Origin: Gongronella butleri | Taxonomy: Eukaryota; Mucoromycota; Mucoromycetes; Mucorales; Cunninghamellaceae | DNA length: 64,000 bases | Direction: 5' to 3' | NCBI GenBank assembly: GCA_025201375.1 | Contig: JAIWZP010000001.1 | Coordinates: forward strand, 916,501-980,500 | Shown: positions 10,069 to 20,938 of the stretch, in pieces | Layout: every line of letters starts with the position of its first letter | Position numbering within the stretch: position 1 is the first letter of the stretch | The notes under the pieces: generated by a model | What the model was told of the DNA's origin: nothing | Databases searched by the model: none | Seen by the model: the letters and a program-made list of their open reading frames with translations, nothing else | Program-made: the position numbers and the translations under genes

Positions 10069-11283
10069 ATGCTGACTTATTTAAGCGAGCTGTACCGGTC
10101 TATAGTACAGCAGTTGCCGTACCAATACACACGAGTGTCGAACCCGGCCAACACACAATACCTGCGGCCCAAACGTTGGCGGACAAGCACGGTGGTCAAG
10201 TGGTGTGCGTTTGCCATCAGCGTTTCTGTGATCTTCTTCTTTATTATTTGCGACTTGCAGCTGAATGTGCGCATTTACCTGCGCAATTGGATTTCGCACG
10301 CGGACGAGGCGTATTACGAGCCTTTGAGTGGTTGTTTCCAACATGTGAACAAGAGCGAGCAGCAATTGCAGCAATATATCCACGACATCACCCCCGGCAT
10401 TGGCCTGCTCGATGATTTCGACTGCTACGACTTTGCATCGTCTATCCGGCCCGATGAAAACGACTATGACACCTTTTCGCCCGAGAAACCCATGATATAC
10501 CACGCGTATTGGCGCGCGGACCTTGCGCCCGTGGGTGCCAAGCAGCTCGCCACCCTGCGCTCGTTCTTTGCCACGCAAAACACCACGCACGCCGTCGTGT
10601 ACCTGTGGTCCAATGGCGACCTCTCGCACGACAAGGTCATCAAAGATATCCAGCGCCATGTTGGCGCAGACAAGCTGCAGACAAAACTGTACGATCCCAA
10701 AGCACTCTCCAAGGGCACCGCCATGGAAAACTCGGCACATCTCGACTACAAGGACGCTCACGGCTATTTGGATGGCGATCTGATCCGTCTTCTCGTCCTT
10801 TACCAATATGGTGGCATGTGGTTTGATATGGATTCGCTCTTTATTCGCGACATGGCCCCCTTACTCGAACGCGAATGGCTCTCGCAGTGGGATTGCTTCT
10901 TGCCCAATGGGTTCCCCTTCAATGGCGCCTTTATGCGCTTCCACCAATATTCCCCTTATCTGTGCGAAATGCTCACCGAGCTGGCCAATGGCCCATTGCC
11001 CCGCCCAAACACCATCGATTGGGGCGGCTACATGTACTATCGTGTGTACCGCCGCTTGCTGCACCACGGCATCCGCCCATGGTCCGTACTCCCATGGTGC
11101 TTCACAGACTCCATGGTGTGCCATCCGTCCAATTCCATGCCAAACGCCTTTGTTGAGACAGAATTCGATCAGGATCGCCTCCTCCAGACATTCGCCTACC
11201 ACTGGCACAACCAGTGGAAGAAGAAACCAGGCTCGCTCTTCCGCTTCCTCGAGGATAGACACAAAAATGTCACAGGATGGTAA
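10069..11283 (+). CDS. Type II membrane glycosyltransferase, GT32-like (Gly_transf_sug with DXD motif)
   Basis: A single exon of 404 residues. A short basic cytoplasmic tail is followed by one hydrophobic segment at about residues 43-62 (WCAFAISVSVIFFFII). This is the type II topology of Golgi glycosyltransferases. The nucleotide-sugar site is LYQYGGMWFDMDSLF, where DMD is the metal-binding DXD. YHAYWR near residue 145 and HLDYKDAHGYLDGDLIRLL upstream fit the same family. FNGAFMRF and WGGYMYYRVYRRLL lie in the C-terminal part. By family it transfers a sugar in Golgi glycan synthesis; donor and acceptor cannot be read from the sequence. The start ATG directly follows a T-run. A poly(A) signal AATAAA lies near 11353. 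Confidence 0.88.
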   Translation: MLTYLSELYRSIVQQLPYQYTRVSNPANTQYLRPKRWRTSTVVKWCAFAISVSVIFFFIICDLQLNVRIYLRNWISHADEAYYEPLSGCFQHVNKSEQQLQQYIHDITPGIGLLDDFDCYDFASSIRPDENDYDTFSPEKPMIYHAYWRADLAPVGAKQLATLRSFFATQNTTHAVVYLWSNGDLSHDKVIKDIQRHVGADKLQTKLYDPKALSKGTAMENSAHLDYKDAHGYLDGDLIRLLVLYQYGGMWFDMDSLFIRDMAPLLEREWLSQWDCFLPNGFPFNGAFMRFHQYSPYLCEMLTELANGPLPRPNTIDWGGYMYYRVYRRLLHHGIRPWSVLPWCFTDSMVCHPSNSMPNAFVETEFDQDRLLQTFAYHWHNQWKKKPGSLFRFLEDRHKNVTGW

Positions 11284-11500
11284 AATATCCTCTTTTTTTC
11301 CCTCTCACTCTTGTATATTTTTATGTGTCCCCCCCCCCATCGATTCATTTTGAATAAAGGTCATTTCACTATTGATGCATCGAGGTGGAGCGTTGTGAGA
11401 AGCAGAGGACGCGGCGTGCGCCCAAAATCGTTGATTTTGCATTTTTGCGTCTGTTGGGCCAGCGAAAACCCCCAATCGGACGCTTCAGCGCATTGAAACA
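11284..11500. other. 3' flank and start of repeat island
   Basis: AATAAA near 11353 probably ends the glycosyltransferase mRNA. The remainder is unassigned AT-rich sequence merging into family B copy 1. Confidence 0.4.
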
Positions 11501-11504
11501 CTTC

Positions 11505-12275
11505 ACATCGAGAAAAGACACGCTGGAAAACCAAGTGGGACGCAACTTTCAAGTTGTCACGTATCATTGCGGTGCTCCACGCGCAATTCAAAATTTTGGC
11601 CTGGTGGGGCTCCCGAACCAAAATTGAAAAAATAGGTCTCCAGAATGGCGTCAAACTTACACACAAGAGACTTGGCATGAAGAAATCACAGGGAATGCCA
11701 AAAACGAGCATGATCCATCTGTTGGTTGCCGAGTAATGAGAGATTTTGGTTTAAATTTAAAATGCGCTTTTCACCACAAAAGCGCCCTTATAAAGCCCCG
11801 TCGACGCGTCCATCGACAAGAGACGCTCCGGATGCATGGATGATGGGAAACAGGCGCGTGTCACGCGACACTTGACGCGCTTTATCACGCGTCGAAAAAC
11901 ATATATGATTTTGAAACCGTGTCAAAGACGCAAAAAAATCATTATTTTCATTAATCATCGATGCCCACGTACGCAACGAGGCATGTTCTTGCTGATGGTT
12001 TGTGTTTCATCGAGATATAAGCATTTTTCGTTGAAATGTCCTTGAGCCGAAAATTTGGCTTCAAATCCCTTTTACGCGGAAACCAGTCAATGAACCCCTG
12101 TTTTTTATTCCATTTTTATCAGTTTTTGGAATAGCTGTACCATGTGGTTGAATGGTGTGGCGATATGAGGACTTTATATTTTCCCATTTTCACATCCTCG
12201 ACTGTACCCCTTGGAAAATCGGTCATTTTACAATCCGTCATTGCGCGCGATATAATGGTCGCAGTGCCTTGAGAG
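11505..12275 (+). repeat. Interspersed repeat family B, copy 1
   Basis: Aligns with 15170-15930 on the same strand and with the reverse complement of about 51420-52100. Landmarks in order: ACACGCTGGAA, GGCATGATCGATC-type block (11708), GATGCATG (11832), ACGCGTC(G/A)AAAA (11889), ACCGTGTCAAAGA (11917), TTTCATT(A/G)ATCA, GTGTTTCAT(C/T)GAGAT, CCAGTCAATG and CCTCGACTGTACCCCTTGG (12197-12215). No open frame is shared by the copies. Confidence 0.78.
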
Positions 12276-13475
12276 TGGGCTCATTTGAACGAGGCGCCTT
12301 GGCATCATTGGTTGAGCGCGTCTCTGACCTAGACAGATGCAGCGTTTATCGACAAACGACCGAAAGAAAGCGAAAAAGGCACAATTGGTGTTCTCTTGAC
12401 AACCGCTTGATCGATCCCATTTTTTTGTTGCACTGCACGCTAGTACGATGCCAGAAGCTCAAAACATTTGCAGTACGTTTGGTGCGCATCAGCTCAAAAT
12501 GAGCTCCTTTTTCAAAGAAACCAAAAAAAAAAATGAAGGAATGAAGGAATGAAGAAAAATAGCTGACACCGTGGCTTTGCAATATTCCATCATAGAGAAA
12601 TGTTGAATTTTCGTTCCTTCGAATGGAACGGGAAGCACGGCTCCATATAGAGCACACTTTCTTCATAGACTCACACCATTTGCACAAAATGTCGACTTTG
12701 CAAAGGTACCACCGACAAAGTCTGGGCTGTGTCTGCGCAGGCCAAATTGACGACGAATTCAAGCTGGTGACGACGTTATAACGAGTTCCCTAACGAGAGT
12801 GAAATTGACGAATTCAAAGTGGTGGCGGTATAGAAATTTCAAATCTCGCCATTTTCAAATTCATAGTGCGCATTCTCCACCAAAAAATCAAACTCGCTGG
12901 GTTGAGAAAGGAAATTGTTATTCTCGCACCTGTTTTTCGGCTTGTTCTCGCACCTGTTTCCTAATTTGGGCTAACGTCAAATGTGCCCTGAAGCAATGCT
13001 CAATTGACTTTTTCATGAAAATACAGTCGTACCCTGCTTATATTTGCCAAAAACAAACAAGACCAAGCTTTCTCCCACCTTTGATAGGCCAACAATTCAA
13101 TCCACCTTGCCGATACGCCCATTTCGTGAACCATGAAGTCAGTAGTCGATTGCGTCGCCTGTTTTGTAGTCATCGGTATCTCATTGTGTGAATGATAATT
13201 CACAGCTCTGAAAGTGCGCAATGGCATCCAAGCAGCAGCTATAAAAGCGCGAGTCAAAATCAGAAGGAGAGAAAGAAAGAGAGAAAGTACAGTAGCCAAT
13301 TGAATGGCTTGTTGTGTGGTCATCGGCGCCTCGTGCCCCTGAAACAACGACATGTTGTTGTCCACAGGTCCACGCCAATCCATCAAAAAAAAAAAAAATG
13401 ATGTCAAGTCAAAAAAAAGAGGATTGATCTTTTTCTTTTTTTTTTTTTTTGCTAGTTTTCGCTTTTCCCCATCAA
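12276..13475. other. Unassigned repeat-island sequence and promoter of the orphan gene
   Basis: About 1.2 kb without a convincing gene. A block near 12446-12495 resembles 14703-14760, suggesting a further shared repeat segment. A short module is duplicated: 13146-13180 and 13293-13330 share GTxGxxxTTGxxTxGCxTGTTxTGTxGTCATCGG in diverged form. The frame across both copies is open on the minus strand (170 codons, 13000-13512) but runs through poly(A)-coded lysines and phenylalanines, so it was not called. Confidence 0.4.
13240..13247 (+). promoter_or_regulatory. TATA box candidate for the gene at 13476
   Basis: TATAAAAG is a full consensus. It lies 236 bp upstream of the ATG. A possible 5' UTR intron (acceptor GCTAG near 13450-13455) would bring it to a normal spacing, but this is inference. 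Confidence 0.4.
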
Positions 13476-14435
13476 ATGTCTCATCACACCCAATACACAC
13501 GACAGCAAGCACGCCAAGGCGAGATTTTACGTCACATGATGCAACTCGTTCAAGATTTGACAGATATGAACAGCCATCAAACGACGCCGGCTATCCATGA
13601 GGACGTCATCCGAGTGCAGAATCAAACCACGCGCGCGAGAGGCGAGATTATCTTGGCGCGCGAAAGCACGGTGAGCATGTTCAATGAGATGTCTGCGATC
13701 CACGACAACATGGTGAGCGCATTCAAAAAGATGACCGAGGCACACACCAGGATGGTGAGCGCACTCAATTGCGCGAATCAGTCCCTTCGCCAAGTCCAGG
13801 CCAAAATGGAGCACTCTTTTGTCCAAAATCACTCACTAGCGTTGCCAGCAGCAACCCAATCATCCCTGGCGACCACGGACAATCCATCGGCAGATTTGCC
13901 CATCAACACTCAAAGCAGCGACTCAGCCTTGAACAGCCAAACGGACGCAGCTCTTCTACAAGACCTTGTGCCAATGATCAAAAGGCTGATGCGACAGCAA
14001 AGCTTGGAAGAAAAGCACTTTGACCATGTGTGGCGGGATCTTTGGGTTATTTGTGAATCGCTTTACGTCTATTTTCTGGATCGTGGTGCTGTAACCCTCG
14101 AAATGGATTGGCATGGGTTCCCCATAGTCATTCGCTTGAACATGAAAGAGGTGGCATTGCAGCGTTTAAAAGTCGCCACGGGATTGGATTTGACGCCTGC
14201 AGAGCCAAATTTTTGCACGTACGTGATACGCATGATCATCACTGTGATTCGCCAACGCTGGAAAACGGCCGTTCTAGCTCCGGGCATCACACCTCAAAAT
14301 GACACCGAGTGGACAGAGGCCTGGTTGGCTTACGATTTTACTCGCTCACCGTATTTCTTTCTTCGACACGCGCAACTGATGGCCATGCACCCTCCTCCTG
14401 ACTGGGTTCTGTTGTCCTCTGGCACCACATTGTAA
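13476..14435 (+). CDS. Orphan protein, 319 residues, in a repeat island
   Basis: A single open frame starting at the first ATG (MSHHTQYTRQQARQ). The N-terminal half (about 1-120) is rich in Met, Gln, Thr, Ala and Arg with heptad-like spacing (MFNEMSAIHDNMVSAFKKM, then MVSALNCANQSLRQVQAKM). That predicts helices or coiled coil. A Ser/Thr/Asn/Gln linker follows, and the C-terminal half looks globular with aromatic residues (VWRDLWVICESLYVYFLDRG, WTEAWLAYDFTRSPYFFLR). No domain is recognised. It is flanked on both sides by interspersed repeat family B, has its own TATA box, and shows no obvious decay. It could be a lineage-specific gene or derive from a mobile element. Confidence 0.62.
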   Translation: MSHHTQYTRQQARQGEILRHMMQLVQDLTDMNSHQTTPAIHEDVIRVQNQTTRARGEIILARESTVSMFNEMSAIHDNMVSAFKKMTEAHTRMVSALNCANQSLRQVQAKMEHSFVQNHSLALPAATQSSLATTDNPSADLPINTQSSDSALNSQTDAALLQDLVPMIKRLMRQQSLEEKHFDHVWRDLWVICESLYVYFLDRGAVTLEMDWHGFPIVIRLNMKEVALQRLKVATGLDLTPAEPNFCTYVIRMIITVIRQRWKTAVLAPGITPQNDTEWTEAWLAYDFTRSPYFFLRHAQLMAMHPPPDWVLLSSGTTL

Positions 14436-15119
14436 ATATCATTGTGGAATAGCGCGCAAGACGGTCATTTTTGCCACCAAAAATAAAAAAAGGTTCTTCC
14501 TTGCGAAAAGTCACTGGTTTCTCCATCTCTGTTCTAATTAAAGAGTATGGCCGTTCATAATGGCATTGATAAGAGAGCTTTTATAATTCAATCGCCGCTG
14601 ACGCGACGCGTCTGGAGACTGAAGCGCGCGCGAAAAGCACATCGTTGTCGATGTCCCGGTTTTTCCAACGACTTTACATGATTTGAAACTAATAAAGGAC
14701 TTGTCTTTAGATGATAATTGTTGAATCCAAAGTGTCTGCAGTATATTTGATACGCAATCAGCTTGAGGAACAGTGGATAGTTCAGCCAAAATAGCATATT
14801 TGTATCAAATTCGAAATTTGAGGGCGTTACTATGATCTAATTTCTGGCAAATTTGTACCGGTGGTGCGTCATGGACATTGAAAGTGCTGTGCCTAGTTTG
14901 GTAAATCAGGAGTCTGTCCTTGGACATAAAGCGCGTAAAAAAATCAAGTCACAATTTTTCACGGGACATTGGATCACAAAGTTGTTATAAGCCAGTCGCC
15001 AAGGACACACCAGAGCGGTGTTACACCATTCTTTGTGCATCCACGCGTTCACATTTGAAGACATTTGGGCAATTTTCTTGAGAGAATCCCTACAGATGTT
15101 CATTTTTAATACGTAAATC
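14436..15119. other. Repeat-island sequence, no gene
   Basis: No coding signal. Segments here (near 14831 GATCTAATTTCTGGCA and near 15095-15115) weakly match the outer part of the inverted family B copy at 52130-52310. Copy 2 of family B may therefore begin as far left as about 14800. Confidence 0.4.
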
Positions 15120-15935
15120 AACGTGTGCTCGCCATCTGGTCACAGCAGCGATCCGAAATGCACCCTGTTGTGAAACGGCACGCTGGAACCTCCTACGAGG
15201 TGCGATATGCAGCTGTCAAAAGTCATTGGGGACGCTACACCAGCAAATCAAAATATAGACGTGGCGAGCCCTCAAAACAAAAATCAAAAATCTGGGTCCT
15301 CAAAAGTCTACCAAACTCCCTCACAAGTAGAGAGGCCTGGTGAAACCGCGAAAAATGCCAAAAAACGGCATGATCGATCTGCTGATTGACGAGCAATCGG
15401 TGATTTTCGATTTAATTTCAGAGGCAAATTGCACGATGAAATCGTGTCCAAAGAGCCGCACCTACGCATCCATCAGCAAGAGAGGTATTAGATGCATGAA
15501 TTTGATTAGAACGCGGCGCGTCACTCGAATTTTGACGCGGTCAAACACGCGTCAAAAATCTTCATAATTTTAATACCGTGTCAAAGATGCCAAAAATAAC
15601 TTTTTTCATTGATCACCGATGCTAAAGTACGCAATGAGTCGTGCTCTTTCTGTTAATTGTGTTTCATTGAGATACATGCTATTTTCGTTGAAATGGCCTT
15701 GAGCTGAAAAATGGCAGCTTTTTGCGTTTTACGCGAAAGCCAGTCAATGTGCCTACATATTTTATTGCATTTCTGTCCGTTACGACAAAGTGTTTACCAT
15801 ATGGTTGCATGGCGTGGCGATCTGGTGACCTACATTTTACCCTTTTCCAGTCCTCGACTGTACCCCTTGGAAAATCCGCGATTTTTGAACATGGTCGTAT
15901 CGTGCCATTCATCGACCTCTGAGAGCCGAGGGTGG
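15120..15935 (+). repeat. Interspersed repeat family B, copy 2
   Basis: Best preserved copy in the window. It shares CGAAATGCA, AAACGGCACGCTGGAA, AGCAAATCAAAAT, GGCGAGCC, AAAACGGCATGATCGATC, ACCGTGTCAAAGATG, CCAGTCAATG and CCTCGACTGTACCCCTTGG with copy 1 and/or the inverted copy 3. Differences are scattered substitutions and small indels, and no reading frame is maintained. Confidence 0.78.
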
Positions 15936-16465
15936 GCTCAAAAGGTAGTTTTAGCCTCTCTCTTCTCAGAAATGAAGTAAAATCCAAAGAACAATCAGGT
16001 TCTCATCGAGACGAAATGGTGAGTTTTGCCATTTTTCACGAATTCAAGTTTAGCGCGTACGAATGGTTCATTGATCGTGATGAACCTAGCATCGCTGAAT
16101 AGCGACACCTTGAGGGGATCCATTTGGCCTCAGCCTGGGGGGGGGGGGTGAATCCCATGAACGATACTTGAATCTTTTCAAATTACGTCAAACATTCTCA
16201 AATTCGATTAGCTATAGAAAGAGGGCATGGCGAGCTAGTTTCATAAAAAGTGGCATGACGATGCTTGCCATATGAATAAAAAGCTAATGAAAGCGGTACA
16301 TGACAAAAGGCTATACAAAGTTCTACTGTTTTTATTCGATTTCTAAAGAAAACTAGGGACAATGTGCGGTGGAAAGTGAATGATATACGCTACAAATGGG
16401 TCGGAAAAAAAAAGGGAGGGGAGAAGGATGCTGGGAGGAAGGGAAGAAGGTGGGGAGGTGGGGAT
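15936..16465. other. Intergenic, no gene recognised
   Basis: Contains a G-run (16137-16148) and the 3' flank of the minus-strand uL2m gene. No gene found. Confidence 0.4.
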
Positions 16466-17551
16466 TTACCGGCGGGGACGAGGCTTGACGACGAATTGAT
16501 TGGGTTTCTTGCGAGTTTTTCCACCCTTTGCAAGGACGCCCCAAGGGGAGCGCGGGTCCTTGTTACCCTTTGACTTGCCACGGCCACCACCATGAGGATG
16601 GTCGCAGGCGTTCATGGCCATACCACGGACGGTGGGTCGGATGCCCAACCAACGCGAGCGGCCAGCTTTGCCGAGCATTTCGTGGTGATGGTCTGGGTTG
16701 CTGACTGCGCCAATGGTGGCACAGGCGTCGACGGGGACGAGACGGACTTCACCCGAGGACAATCTGACCTGGGCGTAGCCTTCTTGTGCGGTTTGGATGA
16801 GTTGAGCGTAGGTGCCTGCGGAACGGGCCATGACGGCAGGACCATTGCGCTTCAGGCCAATGTTGTGGACAATAGTACCGACGGGGATCATCTTGAGGGG
16901 CATGCAGTTACCGACATCGATCGCAAAGGTGCGCGTAATGCCTTGATCGCCTTCGTCTTCCAATTCCTGTTGATGTTGCTCGTGCACATAGCTGACCACC
17001 TTGTCGCCAGGCTTGAGTCCGTGAGGCGCCACAATGTACGACAGATCGCCGGTCTCCTCGTGTCGAAGAAGCGCAATCCACGCCGTGCGGCCAGGATCGT
17101 GCTCAAGACGCACAACGTGTTGCGTCCCGCTCACCTGGCGGTGCCAATCGACCACACGGATGCGTCGCTTGTGGCCACCGCCGCGGTGCCGGACCGTAAT
17201 GCGGCCCGTGTTGTTGCGACCGCCCGTGCTGCGCTTGGCAATCGTCAATGCGCGCACGGCCTTGCCCTTGTGCAAATGGTCGCGAGGCACACGCTTGAGC
17301 CAGCGCTTACCGGGCGTCGATGGTGTCTTGGTCTTGAATTGCGACGAAGGCGAGGACAAGGACTGCGCGTGGCCAGCCACCTGGCCCTGCGTGCTGTATC
17401 CGCTCACGTACGAGTCCGTCGCCATAGACCGCATAGGCGTAAATTGACATTGGCGCGAAACAGGTCCAACGGTGCGCGTCGTCGTCGTCGGCATAGGTCG
17501 CAGCGCTGCCGTAGCTTGCTGGAAGAGACGTCGAGCTCCCAGCCTGAACAT
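16466..17551 (-). CDS. Mitochondrial large-subunit ribosomal protein uL2 (L2)
   Basis: A single exon of 361 residues. The start at 17551 gives an Arg/Ala/Ser-rich, acid-free N-terminus (MFRLGARRLFQQATAALRP), as expected for a mitochondrial targeting presequence. The L2 core follows: GRNNTGRITVRHRGGGHKR in the RNA-binding OB-fold domain, then IVHNIGLKRNGPAVMARSAG, and the hallmark RPTVRGMAMNACDHPHGGGRG. The C-terminus is basic. uL2 helps build the peptidyl-transferase region of the mitoribosome; the conserved His of HPHGGG is present. It is unusual here in having no intron. It is divergent to the Nup85-like gene, with only about 240 bp between start codons. Confidence 0.96.
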   Translation of the reverse strand: MFRLGARRLFQQATAALRPMPTTTTRTVGPVSRQCQFTPMRSMATDSYVSGYSTQGQVAGHAQSLSSPSSQFKTKTPSTPGKRWLKRVPRDHLHKGKAVRALTIAKRSTGGRNNTGRITVRHRGGGHKRRIRVVDWHRQVSGTQHVVRLEHDPGRTAWIALLRHEETGDLSYIVAPHGLKPGDKVVSYVHEQHQQELEDEGDQGITRTFAIDVGNCMPLKMIPVGTIVHNIGLKRNGPAVMARSAGTYAQLIQTAQEGYAQVRLSSGEVRLVPVDACATIGAVSNPDHHHEMLGKAGRSRWLGIRPTVRGMAMNACDHPHGGGRGKSKGNKDPRSPWGVLAKGGKTRKKPNQFVVKPRPRR

Positions 17552-17792
17552 GGTATGCTGTAGGGTTGGAGGAAAAAAAAAAAAAGGAAGGAAATAAAAA
17601 AAAAAGAGAAATGCAGGGCTCGAATACACAAGCCCTCTTTTTTTTTTGGACCGGCCGGTCACTTTTGAAGGTCGGACAGCGCCGGACCTTGGAATTGCCC
17701 AATTCTAGATGGACCTGCCATCCAAATCTCGTCTTTTTGCTCTTTATTGCGCTTTTTTGTCCTTTTCTCTCCATTTTAACTCACGTTTGCCC
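17552..17792. promoter_or_regulatory. Divergent promoter between uL2m and the Nup85-like gene
   Basis: About 240 bp separate two outward start codons. The interval contains A-runs on the uL2m side and the inverted motif GGACCGGCCGGTC near 17648-17660. Co-regulation is inferred from layout only. Confidence 0.45.
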
Positions 17793-19990
17793 ATGTTCTC
17801 GACACAAGCGCCTCTGCACCCAAGCAGGCGAAAGGTACAGCTACAGAGAGAGCGTGTTTAATGGCACTTTTTGTGTTGACCAATGATTTTTTTCTTTTTT
17901 TATTATTTTTTTGTGTTCTAGTTCTACCAAGACACGGCCAGCGTGTTTCGTGTCGCGCATGGCAAACAGGCGTCCTTGGAAACGGCAACGTAAGAAAAAA
18001 GAAAGTCAAAACGAGCAATAGAGGGCTGACAATGGATGAAATAGTGGCACCATTTGCCCGTCGTCGGATGCCAAAGCCATTGTTGCGTGCTATACCTCGT
18101 TTTTGCAGCAATACACGGACCGAATCAAGCACGAGGTACACGCGCCTTTTCTTTTTCCTCGTCTTTTGACGCGACTCACACCTCCCTGCTAATAGGATCA
18201 GAGAAATTCGGTGGAAATCGCTTCATTTACCCACATCCACGCCATCTGGTCGCTGTTCGAGATCCTGGCTTTTTGCGACGCGGCGTCGTACGGGCATCAA
18301 CTTATCCAATGGCTGAATCACGTCGATCTTCGTAAAGTGCTGCTCTTTGTTTTTGCTCGATTTTCTTATTTTTTTTAAACTTTTGCAAGGCTCACTGTTG
18401 ATGTACGATGGACAGGGCATCTTCAATGCTGCGCAGCCAACAGCGCACGCGGATTTTTGGGCATATGCGACGATGTGCACGGTGCGTGGGCGACTAGATA
18501 TTGTTTCGCAGCTGTTTCATGTGGCGAGTCAGCGGCCTGGTGGGCAAGAAGACCGTGTCTTGCTGCAAGAGGCTGCACTCGTGGTCGGTGCGCACACGCA
18601 GCACGGGTGGGCCGCGAGTCTCACGCGATGCGAGCACAAGATCGCGCAAACACACGCGCGCGATGCGTTGACACCGCGTATTTTGGCGATTTTGCGTATT
18701 TGCCAAGGCGACAATACGGCATTGCAGGCGCACGCGCCTCAGGCGCTCGACCGCATCGTCGCGGCCATCCACTACAAGCAACATCACGACACGTCGACGG
18801 TGCAATCGCTCCAAGATATCTATCGCGTGGCTCAAGCCGCGATTTCCCAAGATCCCATCGGCAATCACAGCGACCCGCTCGTCGCCATGCTCACCGGCGA
18901 CATTTATACCACCATTGAAAAGTGTGCACGCATGGATCCATGGCTCGCCGCCCACTGGATGGATATGTTGGATCGCGTCCCGCTGCCCGCCACATCAAAT
19001 CAGCAATACCACCACATCACACACAAAAAACGTACCATGGACACGCGGTCCTTTTTTCTCATAAAGTACGCAAAGCATCTCACCACAACAGCCGGCCATT
19101 GGATGGATGCCCTCGATTATCTCGTCGTTTGCGGCATCGATGGCCGCGATCAAATCAACACAGTCTTGCAAACACTCCCCATGGATCTCGCTTGGAATGC
19201 TGTTCATTTTTGCGAGCGCAATGGTCTCTTTGATCAGAGGAAACAGCTGTGCAAGGTTAGTAGAAGAGAAAAAAATAAGAGAAAACAAAAGAACACATGA
19301 GAAAACACGGGAAAACTTGAGAAACTAATCGACATCGATTTTTTTCGTAGAATATGGCGGCGCGACTAGAGACGACCAAACAGCATGACGACGCCATTCA
19401 ATTGTATTATCGGGCTGGCGACTATCACACCATAGACACTCTATGCGGCTCCTTGTTTCGCATGTATGTGGCTGACCGCTCGCTGCCAGCTCTCGAGAAT
19501 GCCGCGAAGCTCGATCACAAGGGGCGCGTCGCGCAATGCTACTTTTGCTTTTATACCATGCATCACTGCCATGAGGTAAAAATCACAAAAAAAAAGAGAT
19601 TTTTTCAATGGATCCTCACTCACTCTAATACTTGGATAGCGAGGCGACATCACGGCAGCGGCCAAACACTTTTGGAAAATGATGAACATGGAGGACGACG
19701 CCGCTGTTACGGAATTCATGCCCATTGTGCTTTTGGAAGGCATGATCTTTTTGGAAACGGCGCCTGTGACACCCGACGCGCAAATGATCGACAATGTGTC
19801 ACGCAAGCTGGACCATGCAACGCGTGCCAGCAACACGCGCGGGCTCGCCTTGCTCCAGCAGTACCAGTTGACCACGTGTGACACCGCCAACGAGCCCATG
19901 TCACTGCAAAATGTCAAAAAGCACCTACAGGACATTTATGCCGTGTTGATCCCCACTCTGCCTTCTTCCATCTCCATCCATAGTCAATAA
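17793..19990 (+). CDS. Nup85-like nucleoporin (Y/Nup84 complex scaffold)
   Basis: Assembled from about seven exons. The proposed first exon starts MFSTQAPLHPSRR at 17793. It is followed by FYQDTASVFRVAHG (from about 17933), an exon ending LQQYTDRIKHE (to about 18132), and NSVEIASFTHIHAIWSLFEIL (from about 18196). A long exon (about 18391-19255) contains HADFWAYATMCTVRGRLD and two 3' exons follow. The product is almost entirely helical and lacks catalytic motifs. The F/W-x-Y-A...RGRLD helix pair and the LIKYAKHL...WMDALDYLVVCG helix pair match the Nup85 alpha-solenoid. By family it sits in the Y-complex of the nuclear pore. The first exon and first two junctions are the least certain. The stop codon overlaps an AATAAA signal. 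Confidence 0.75.
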
Positions 19991-20938
19991 ATCGACCCCA
20001 ATCAACCATCATCCCCTCTTTTTAACAGCTTATTTCTCTCCTCATGCAATCAAAAAGGCCAAATGATCATAAAAAAAAAAATGAAATCAAGGCCCCGCTT
20101 TCTCATCCTTTGGTGCCCACCACGCTGTACGACATTGACTTTTGCCAGATCAAGCAAGCAAAAAAGAGTCTTGTGCAACATGCAAAAGATGAAGCGGGAA
20201 AAAAAATAAAGGCACCACCAATCGTGCACGAAGCATGAACAGGGAGGCCCCAAACATGGATGTAACAGCAAAGCGAAAAAAAAAAAAAAAATAGCCGTAG
20301 AATGAGCCTACCGTGGCTTGCGACTCCTTTTTTTTTTATTCATGGGGACCGAGGAGGCAGGTGTAAAAGGGTCTCCTCATTGATAATTTGGAGAAATTGA
20401 GAGAAAAAAGAAAAAGAGGGCACTTATCTTGCTGATCCGGTGCCCTTTGTGTGGGCGTGCACACGCATTGCAGCCTCTCTCACATGACATGAAGCGTGCG
20501 AGAGCCTGGTCATTTCCCGAGCAATGGGAGCACAGAGCGAGAAAAAAAAAGGGGGACGCGCGGCATCAATGGCGTCGTCTACGGCACCTCGTCGTGTAAA
20601 AAAAAAAAAAAGATGCAGGCATGAAACCTTGGCCACCGCTTGCCTCCCTTCACCCCGAGAAGCGCAAAGCGTGGAAAATGGACAGAGACACAGTTCATTC
20701 CACGGACGACATTGAATGTGCGAGCAAAAAAAAAAAAAAAAAAAAAGTGTCGCCGATCCATTGTAAGCAGCAGCTTGACCCAAATTAGGATGGGATGACA
20801 CGAGGACACAAGCTTGTGAACCTTTTTTTTTAATTTTCATTAGGCAAGTGGAGAGATGACTTGCTTGCACCCCTCCTATTTGGTCGCTTTCTTTTTTTTT
20901 TCCCTTTTTTTCCCTTCCTTACACTCCACCACGCAACC
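19991..20938. other. Intergenic, about 950 bp, no gene recognised
   Basis: Rich in A-runs (for example 20276-20291 and 20725-20745). A 64-codon frame at 20044-20238 (MQSKRPNDHKKKNEIK) has no recognised feature and was not called. Confidence 0.4.

Noticed and set aside
13000..13512. 170-codon minus-strand frame containing two similar MTTxQAxQ segments
   Set aside because: It runs through poly-Lys and poly-Phe coded by homopolymers and overlaps the TATA box and start of the + strand gene. The repeat is better read as DNA duplication.
16592..17563. 323-codon + strand frame over the mitochondrial uL2 gene
   Set aside because: Antisense shadow of the uL2 coding sequence, which has every family hallmark.
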